NCBI RefSeq assembly: GCF_001598035.1
Contig: NZ_CP014835.1
Coordinates: 124,001 to 188,000 of the forward strand
Reading direction: 5' to 3'
From: Streptococcus halotolerans
Lineage (GTDB): Bacteria > Bacillota > Bacilli > Lactobacillales > Streptococcaceae
DNA length: 64,000 bases
The notes under the pieces were generated by a model that saw nothing but the letters and a program-made list of their open reading frames with translations, made no database searches and was not told where the DNA came from. The translations under genes and the position numbers were made by a program. Shown here in pieces: positions 58,927 to 64,000 of this stretch. The first letter of the stretch is position 1, and the number at the start of each line of letters is the position of its first letter.

Positions 58927-59202
58927 ATGGGCATCGTGTTGGTGGCGGTTTTACTTATTTGGAATCTAATGGTTTTTGTAGCTTATGGATATGATAAACA
59001 GCAAGCTGTCAGGGGAAATTGGCGATTATCAGAGCGATTTTTACTGACGATCACGCTATTGTTTGGCGGCTTTGGTGCTTTACTTGGAGCAAGACTATGG
59101 CATCATAAAACACAGAAGTGGTACTTTGTGTGGACATGGTGGTTGGGTATATTAGTAACACTTGGCTTACTCTGTCTTTATTTCTATAGAGCAAGTTTGT
59201 GA
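58927..59202 (+). CDS. DUF1294 membrane protein
   Basis: A 91-aa protein with three hydrophobic segments and the DUF1294 pattern: YDKQQAVRGNWRLSER followed by LLFGGFGALLGARLWHHKTQKWYF. The function is unknown. GGGAGAG lies before the ATG. It is a small single-gene unit between udk and the fRMsr promoter. Confidence 0.85.
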   Translation: MGIVLVAVLLIWNLMVFVAYGYDKQQAVRGNWRLSERFLLTITLLFGGFGALLGARLWHHKTQKWYFVWTWWLGILVTLGLLCLYFYRASL

Positions 59203-59263
59203 TGAGACACAGAAACGGATGTCTTTAAAGTTAGAGTAGAAGTATCAAGTTAGAAGTTAAATA

Positions 59264-59279
59264 TGATATAATAATGCCT
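59264..59279 (+). promoter_or_regulatory. Extended -10 promoter placing initiation at the fRMsr ATG
   Basis: TGA-TATAAT (59264-59272) ends 7 bases before ATG 59280, with no Shine-Dalgarno. Confidence 0.75.
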
Positions 59280-59777
59280 ATGAACAAGAGTACAAAAAAA
59301 GATAATTACGAGATTCTTTTAGCCCAAGCTCGTGGGTTATTTGCTAATGAGACTAACGCTTTAGCTAATCTTTCCAATGCTTCAGCGATGATAAGAGCGA
59401 CACTGCCTAATACTGTTTTTTCAGGATTTTACCTGTTTAATGGTCAGGAGTTGATCTTGGGACCTTTCCAAGGAAATGTTTCCTGTGTGCATATCGCACT
59501 TGGAAAAGGTGTCTGTGGCGAAGCAGCGAAGACGAATGAAACGCTTATTGTTGAGGATGTTACTAAGCATGCCAACTATATTTCTTGCGATTCTGCAGCA
59601 ATGAGTGAGATTGTTGTTCCGATGGTGAAAGGGAATAAACTAGTTGGTGTTCTTGACTTAGATTCTAGTGTTATTGGTGATTATGATGTCATTGATCAAG
59701 AATACTTGGAAAAATTTGTTGCTATTTTGCTTGAAAAAACACGTTTTAATTTCCAAATGTTTGGAGTAGAGGAATAA
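59280..59777 (+). CDS. Free methionine-(R)-sulfoxide reductase (GAF domain)
   Basis: A 165-aa GAF-fold fRMsr. The three family cysteines are seen in [17 protein letters not shown] and [15 protein letters not shown]. It repairs free methionine-R-sulfoxide using thioredoxin. ATG 59280 is 7 bases after the -10; the other ATG, at 59274, is 1 base after the -10 and not usable. There is no Shine-Dalgarno, so the fRMsr-dnaX mRNA is probably leaderless. Its stop overlaps the dnaX start by one base (TAATG). Confidence 0.9.
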   Translation: MNKSTKKDNYEILLAQARGLFANETNALANLSNASAMIRATLPNTVFSGFYLFNGQELILGPFQGNVSCVHIALGKGVCGEAAKTNETLIVEDVTKHANYISCDSAAMSEIVVPMVKGNKLVGVLDLDSSVIGDYDVIDQEYLEKFVAILLEKTRFNFQMFGVEE

Positions 59778-61447
59778 TGTATCAAGCCCTTTATCGCAAA
59801 TACCGGAGCCAACGCTTTGATGATATGGTTGGGCAGACGGTCATTTCGACAACCTTAAAAAAAGCCGTTGCTTCCGGTAAAATTAGCCATGCCTATCTGT
59901 TTTCTGGTCCACGTGGAACTGGAAAAACCAGTGCAGCTAAAATTTTCGCAAAAGCCATGAACTGTCCTAATCAAGTTGATGGTGAGCCATGTAATCACTG
60001 CGATATTTGCCGTGATATTACCAAAGGTAGTCTTGAGGATGTCATTGAAATAGATGCGGCGTCAAATAATGGCGTTGATGAAATCCGTGATATTCGTGAC
60101 AAATCAACCTATGCCTCAAGTCGGGCGACTTATAAGGTTTACATCATTGATGAGGTTCACATGTTATCCACCGGGGCCTTCAATGCATTGTTAAAAACCT
60201 TAGAAGAACCGACGGAAAATGTGGTCTTTATCCTGGCAACAACAGAACTACATAAAATTCCGGCGACCATTTTATCACGTGTTCAGCGTTTTGAATTTAA
60301 GGCTATCAAGTTGGCTGAGATTAGTCGTCATATGGCGACTGTTTTAGAAGAAGAGTCGATTACTTATGATAAGGATGCTCTAACCCTCATTGCCCGCAGG
60401 GCTGAGGGTGGGATGAGAGATGCCCTGTCTATTTTAGATCAGGCACTTTCTTTATCAACGGACCAGGGTGGTGTCACTCGAGAAATTGCCGAAGAAATCA
60501 CAGGATCAATCAGCCTATCCAGTTTGGATGCCTATGTCGAAAGTTTGATGATCAGTGACACAGCTGCAGCCTTACACCATTTGGACATTATTTTTGACCA
60601 AGGAAAAAGCATGAGCCGCTTTGTGACAGATTTGCTACAATATCTAAGAGATCTTATCATTGTCCAATCAGGCGGTGAAAACACACACACGAGCCCTGTT
60701 TTTGAAGCTAATTTAGCTTTGGAAACACAACTTATTTTTGATATGATTGATGCTGTAACTGTCGGTTTGCAACAAATCAAACAAGGAACCCATCCTAAGA
60801 TTTACGCTGAGATGCTGACCATTCGTTTGTCTGAAAAAGTGGCCAAGGGACCGAAAAACTCCGACCTACCAGATACTGTTTGGCAGGAAATCAAAGAAAT
60901 GAAAAATGAAATAGTGCAGCTGAAAAAAGCCTTGTCTGAAAAAGCTAATCAGCCAGCTGCTATTTCTGAAACGAGACCGGCTAAACGCATGACACGCTTT
61001 AAAGTGGATCGGGAAAAAATCATGACGATCATGCAGGAGACAGTTGAAGATGCTGAAAAATCACGCCAGTATTTAGAGGCTTTGAAAACCTCTTGGAATG
61101 AAATTTTGGATTCAATTACACCGCAGAATCGTGCCTTACTGCTAGGTTCTGAGCCAGTTTTAGCGAATAGTGAAAATGCCATTTTAGCTTTTGATGCTGC
61201 CTTTAATGCAGAACAGGTAATGAAACGCACTGATTTAAATGATATTTTTGGAAATATCATGAGTAAAGCAGCTGGTTTTTCTCCTAATATTATGGCTGTT
61301 CCCAAATCGGATTTCAACAGTATTCGTACAGAATTTGCCAAACGCATGAAGTCGGCTAAAGAAACAACAGAGACTGAAGAAAAACAAGCGGTTATTCCAG
61401 AGGATTTTGCCTTTTTATCAGATAAAATTTCGACAGTAGAAGATTAA
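59777..61447 (+). CDS. dnaX: DNA polymerase III gamma/tau subunit
   Basis: A 556-aa DnaX with Walker A SGPRGTGKTSAAK, zinc cysteines in CPNQVDGEPCNHCDIC, Walker B DEVHML and sensor LATTELHKIPATILSR. The C-terminal part (370-556) is variable. It is the clamp-loader ATPase and works with HolA, encoded at 27688. It is coupled to the fRMsr gene by a TAATG overlap and ends before a terminator. Confidence 0.95.
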   Translation: MYQALYRKYRSQRFDDMVGQTVISTTLKKAVASGKISHAYLFSGPRGTGKTSAAKIFAKAMNCPNQVDGEPCNHCDICRDITKGSLEDVIEIDAASNNGVDEIRDIRDKSTYASSRATYKVYIIDEVHMLSTGAFNALLKTLEEPTENVVFILATTELHKIPATILSRVQRFEFKAIKLAEISRHMATVLEEESITYDKDALTLIARRAEGGMRDALSILDQALSLSTDQGGVTREIAEEITGSISLSSLDAYVESLMISDTAAALHHLDIIFDQGKSMSRFVTDLLQYLRDLIIVQSGGENTHTSPVFEANLALETQLIFDMIDAVTVGLQQIKQGTHPKIYAEMLTIRLSEKVAKGPKNSDLPDTVWQEIKEMKNEIVQLKKALSEKANQPAAISETRPAKRMTRFKVDREKIMTIMQETVEDAEKSRQYLEALKTSWNEILDSITPQNRALLLGSEPVLANSENAILAFDAAFNAEQVMKRTDLNDIFGNIMSKAAGFSPNIMAVPKSDFNSIRTEFAKRMKSAKETTETEEKQAVIPEDFAFLSDKISTVED

Positions 61448-61518
61448 GGAATCAGTCTTTATTTACAGAAAGTGCTTTACGATAAGCTAGTTTAAAATAG
61501 TCATCTTTTAGTTAAAAA

Positions 61519-61553
61519 AGAGAAGGATAGGCTGAGCTAGTTATCCTTCTCTT
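61519..61553 (+). terminator. dnaX terminator
   Basis: AGAGAAGGATA (61519-61529) pairs with TATCCTTCTCT (61542-61552). The IS200-like element starts within a few bases. Confidence 0.85.
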
Positions 61554-61555
61554 AT

Positions 61556-62320
61556 GGTTTATGTGGCTTTAAGCCCAGTCTCGCTCCGATAGGTGCGAGA
61601 CAAATAAACCACCCGCTATGCGGGTGCGCATCGACTGTTATACAAAAAAATCTCCAAACGCGATACAATAAAGGTGTTCAAGCCTACTGTAAAGCGAAAG
61701 GAGATAATGATATGGCACAAAAGGCACATAGTTTATCACACACAAAATGGATGTGTAAATATCACATTGTGTTTACCCCTAAGTATAGACGAAAAGTCAT
61801 TTATAATCAATATAGAAGCAGTTTGGGCGAGATATTTCGCCGATTATGCAGTTATAAGGGAGTAGAAATTATAGAAGGACATCTGATGCCAGACCATGTT
61901 CATATGCTAGTGAGCATCCCACCACGAATAAGTGTATCAAGTTTCATGGGATACTTAAAAGGTAAAAGTGCCTTAATGATGTTTGATAAACACGCCAATT
62001 TAAAATATAAATTTGGGAACCGCCATTTTTGGGCAGAGGGATATTACGTGAGTACGGTTGGTCTCAATGAAGCCACGATAAAGAAATATATTCAAGAACA
62101 AGAGAAGCATGATATAGCACTAGATAAGTTGAGTGTGAAAGAGTATGAAGATCCCTTTAGGGATAGTGGCAAGTAGTACCACTGCCTCTTTGAGAGGCTA
62201 GCGACGGGTCAAGAGCAGTGAGGCTTGAACAAAGTGAAAGCCAGCGTCTTTAGGCGCTGGCTGGTAATGTGGGCTTATAGCCCCGGTTCAAACCACCCGT
62301 TAGACGGGTGGTCATGATTA
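61556..62320 (+). mobile_element. Intact IS200-like insertion sequence
   Basis: An element of the IS200/IS605 Y1 type without long inverted repeats. The left end has hairpins GTCTCG...CGAGAC (61578-61601) and ACCCG...CGGGT (61610-61624); the right end has ACCACCCGT...ACGGGTGGT (62292-62312), plus a hairpin AGCCAGCG...CGCTGGCT near 62239-62262. It carries tnpA only. Its outer limits are estimates from comparison with the truncated copy at 44318. Confidence 0.85.
61712..62176 (+). CDS. tnpA: IS200-type Y1 transposase
   Basis: A 154-aa TnpA, full length for the family. The HUH motif is His-Val-His in MPDHVHMLV (about residues 60-66). The C-terminal helix IKKYIQEQEKHD holds the candidate catalytic Tyr. 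It acts on single-stranded DNA. The frame is intact; AAAGGAGA lies before ATG 61712, within a leader shared with the truncated copy. Confidence 0.93.
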   Translation: MAQKAHSLSHTKWMCKYHIVFTPKYRRKVIYNQYRSSLGEIFRRLCSYKGVEIIEGHLMPDHVHMLVSIPPRISVSSFMGYLKGKSALMMFDKHANLKYKFGNRHFWAEGYYVSTVGLNEATIKKYIQEQEKHDIALDKLSVKEYEDPFRDSGK

Positions 62321-62372
62321 TACTCTTTAATGATGTGTCTTTGGTCCAATGCTTTTTAACAGGAAAAGACTT

Positions 62373-62401
62373 TTGCCCAGATTTTTTCTTTTTGTTATAA
62401 T
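62373..62401 (+). promoter_or_regulatory. Promoter placing initiation at ATG 62408
   Basis: TTGCCC (62373-62378), 17 bases, TATAAT (62396-62401). The -10 ends 6 bases before the ATG; no Shine-Dalgarno. Confidence 0.78.
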
Positions 62402-62407
62402 AGGACT

Positions 62408-62605
62408 ATGCCTTATTCACAATTTTTCGTAGTGGCCTTAATTTGTGCACTGGAAACTTATTTTTTTAATCAAGCCATGATCAATGGTCAGTATTTACTG
62501 GCTTTTTTCTGGGGATTGATGCTTTTTAGAAATCTGCGTCGCGTTCAGCTGGTTTCCCGTTTTACTAAACGTTTGATGGAACAGATTACCAAGAAGAAAG
62601 ACTGA
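62408..62605 (+). CDS. Small membrane protein (DUF3272-like, 65 aa)
   Basis: A 65-aa protein with two hydrophobic segments (about 5-22 and 27-42) and a very basic tail (RRVQLVSRFTKRLMEQITKKKD). It resembles the streptococcal DUF3272 group. It starts 6 bases after a good -10 and has no ribosome binding site. Its 3' end overlaps the birA stop by 20 bases on the other strand. Confidence 0.7.
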   Translation: MPYSQFFVVALICALETYFFNQAMINGQYLLAFFWGLMLFRNLRRVQLVSRFTKRLMEQITKKKD

Positions 62606-63518
62606 TTTCACCACTAGCTAAGGTTAAGGTTTGCCCATCATTCATTTCTAAAACCAAATGCCCTTGGTCAGTGATATCTAAAACCTTGGCTGTCATTGAT
62701 TGGCCGTCTTTTTCATAAGTCACTTGTTTGTTTAAAACAAGTGATTTTTCTTTATACACTTTGATGTGGTCGCGTTCTGGGATGTCAAAGAACAATCGCC
62801 AAATTTCACAAATCAACTCATTACGAGTGATACTTGGATTTTCAGTGAAGAGCGAGGTAGCAATATCTTTCAGTTCGTAAGGGAATTCAAGAATGTGAAA
62901 ATTAAGCCCAACGCCAATGAAAACATCCGTTACTAGACCTGTTTCAACAGAGGTGACAGCTTCCGAAAGGATGCCAGCTACTTTTTTACCATCTAAGAAA
63001 ATGTCATTAACCCATTTAATATCTGGGGATTTATCAGTTAATCTTGAAATGGCTTTGACAATGCTAGAGGCTACAAGGACCGTATAAGGTGGAAGTTTAT
63101 CGTAAGATGCATTGGGTTTTAGGTGGAGAGTCATGTAAATGCCACCATTTTTTTCCGCATGGAAATGACGGCCTAATCTCCCTCTAGCTGCCGTTTGGTT
63201 GGGTGCCAGATAGAGGTGAGGCGCTTGGGCGCCATTTAGAGCTGCTGTTTTAGCATCTTGTTGGGTTGATTCACTACTGGTTAAGTAAGTCACAGGAATG
63301 TTCAATGCATCAGAGATAAGGTCTGAAAGAAGTAAATCACCAGAACGGATGCGATAGCCTTTTTTTTTGACAGCTTCGATAAGGATACCATTTTCCTCTA
63401 AGGTTTTAATAGCTTTCCAAACAGCCGCTCTAGAGATATTGAGTTCTTGAGCCAGTGTTTCTCCTGTAATAAAATCTTCTTCTAATAAACGTTGGTAAAT
63501 ATTTTCGTAGGTTTTCAT
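62586..63518 (-). CDS. birA: Biotin-protein ligase / biotin repressor
   Basis: A 310-aa bifunctional BirA with an N-terminal winged helix (SRAAVWKAIKTLEENG, residues about 25-60), the ATP/biotin loop (TAARGRLGRHFHAEKNGGIYMTL), KWVNDIFLDGKKVAG and a C-terminal SH3-like domain. It attaches biotin to carboxylases and represses biotin genes. The start was set at 63518, the family start MKTYENI; it lies 6 bases after TATACT (63525-63530) with CTGACA (63548-63553) 17 bases further, and no Shine-Dalgarno. The longer frame to 63593 runs through this promoter. Confidence 0.93.
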   Translation of the reverse strand: MKTYENIYQRLLEEDFITGETLAQELNISRAAVWKAIKTLEENGILIEAVKKKGYRIRSGDLLLSDLISDALNIPVTYLTSSESTQQDAKTAALNGAQAPHLYLAPNQTAARGRLGRHFHAEKNGGIYMTLHLKPNASYDKLPPYTVLVASSIVKAISRLTDKSPDIKWVNDIFLDGKKVAGILSEAVTSVETGLVTDVFIGVGLNFHILEFPYELKDIATSLFTENPSITRNELICEIWRLFFDIPERDHIKVYKEKSLVLNKQVTYEKDGQSMTAKVLDITDQGHLVLEMNDGQTLTLASGEISLSSW

Positions 63519-63524
63519 AAGTTT

Positions 63525-63553
63525 AGTATAGTACATGCTAATCTTCTTGTCAG
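63525..63553 (-). promoter_or_regulatory. birA promoter placing initiation at the ATG
   Basis: Minus strand CTGACA (63548-63553), 17 bases, TATACT (63525-63530), then 6 bases to the ATG. Confidence 0.82.
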
Positions 63554-63580
63554 TAGTTTTCTCGAATTTTGGTAAAAAGA

Positions 63581-63608
63581 TTAACAATAGCAATATTTAT
63601 GATACAAT
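63581..63608 (+). promoter_or_regulatory. metK promoter
   Basis: TTAACA (63581-63586), 16 bases, TACAAT (63603-63608) preceded by TGA. Initiation is expected near 63615. Confidence 0.75.
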
Positions 63609-63615
63609 AATAAGC

Positions 63616-63842
63616 GTTATTAAGTCCCGATAAGGCAGCTTTTGGTAATGTTTCTTTTTCTATCTGTCGTTCATATAGTAAGCCGTGCTAGAATATTGTC
63701 TACATCCTTACTGTCTCATTTAGAAAAAGGTTGTCATTTCAAAAAATACAGATTGACTGTATTTCAAGGCTGGTTCTTTGTAACCTAGTAACATGTCGCA
63801 GGACATTTCCTGTAGCCAACATTTTTTAAGGGGGACATTTTT
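63616..63842 (+). promoter_or_regulatory. SMK-type (SAM-III) riboswitch leader of metK
   Basis: GTCCC (63624-63628) near the 5' end can pair with GGGAC (63832-63836), the core of the AAGGGGGAC ribosome binding site, leaving metK sequestered. TTTGTAACC (63776-63784) resembles the SMK core. The element upstream of metK is known from lactic acid bacteria; the insert between the two arms is longer than in the Enterococcus example. Confidence 0.65.
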
Positions 63843-64000
63843 ATGTCAGAACGTAAACTTTTCACGTCTGAATCTGTTTCGGAGGGACATCCAGATAAGA
63901 TTGCAGACCAGATCTCAGATGCTATTTTAGATGCTCTGCTGGAGCAGGATCCAGATGCCCATGTCGCAGCGGAAACAGTTGTTTATACGGGTTCCGTTCA
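63843..64000 (+). CDS. metK: S-adenosylmethionine synthetase (partial)
   Basis: The first 52 codons encode [44 protein letters not shown], the conserved MetK start with His in GHPDK and Asp in the metal site. The window ends inside the gene. It makes SAM from ATP and methionine. AAGGGGGA lies 7 bases before the ATG, inside the predicted SMK box. Confidence 0.97.
   Translation, partial: MSERKLFTSESVSEGHPDKIADQISDAILDALLEQDPDAHVAAETVVYTGSV

Noticed and set aside
60900..60960. Programmed frameshift in dnaX
   Set aside because: A-rich tracts exist, but none is a clear slippery heptamer in the right frame with a following stop and stem-loop.

Overview
The window is low-GC Firmicute DNA with the gene content and order of a pyogenic-group Streptococcus. 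Pointers are pepQ divergent from ccpA, then amylase, two diacylglycerol glycosyltransferases and T-box thrS; coiA-pepF-O-methyltransferase-prsA-alaS; nrdHIEF beside ptsHI and gapN; and fRMsr-dnaX followed by birA and metK. The species cannot be fixed from the sequence alone. Both edges cut genes: the 3' end of a probable MupG/DUF871 gene on the left and the start of metK on the right.

Layout. 1-10 kb is beta-glucoside use: a PRD/EIIA-containing activator, cellobiose-type PTS components EIIB, EIIA and EIIC, a DUF3284 protein, a 6-phospho-beta-glucosidase, then a succinate-semialdehyde dehydrogenase and a second GH1 enzyme. 10-20 kb holds glyoxalase I, a nitroreductase, a ClC antiporter, pepQ/ccpA (cre in the shared promoter), a cytoplasmic alpha-amylase and two glycolipid glycosyltransferases. 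20-31 kb holds T-box-controlled thrS, a two-component system with a PepSY membrane protein, holA, sodA, a serine hydrolase and an IS1182 remnant. 31-44 kb holds queA, nagB with two NagR-type operators, a glutathionyl-hydroquinone reductase, coiA-pepF, a HAD phosphatase, an O-methyltransferase, prsA and a T-box operon of a LURP-one protein plus alaS. 44-57 kb holds a truncated IS200-like element, an amino acid permease, a CDF transporter, the class Ib ribonucleotide reductase operon (two NrdR boxes, nrdI broken by an in-frame stop), ptsHI, gapN and a polysaccharide deacetylase. 57-64 kb holds a DEAD-box helicase, udk, fRMsr-dnaX, an intact IS200-like element, birA and metK behind an SMK-type SAM riboswitch.

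The strongest unlisted pattern is translational. Seven transcription units (glycolipid glycosyltransferase, DUF3114-like protein, holA, O-methyltransferase, fRMsr-dnaX, a 65-aa DUF3272-like protein, birA) have their start codon exactly 6 or 7 nt downstream of a sigma-A -10 box and no Shine-Dalgarno sequence. They should be made as leaderless mRNAs, whereas nearly all other genes here have good AGGAGG-type sites. Other points for a second look are the nonsense codon in nrdI, a terminator-like hairpin between the prsA promoter and its ribosome binding site, TTGCCAC direct repeats between a histidine kinase gene and a PepSY gene, and a strong hairpin behind its own promoter upstream of the permease. 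No CRISPR array, tRNA, rRNA or prophage was seen.
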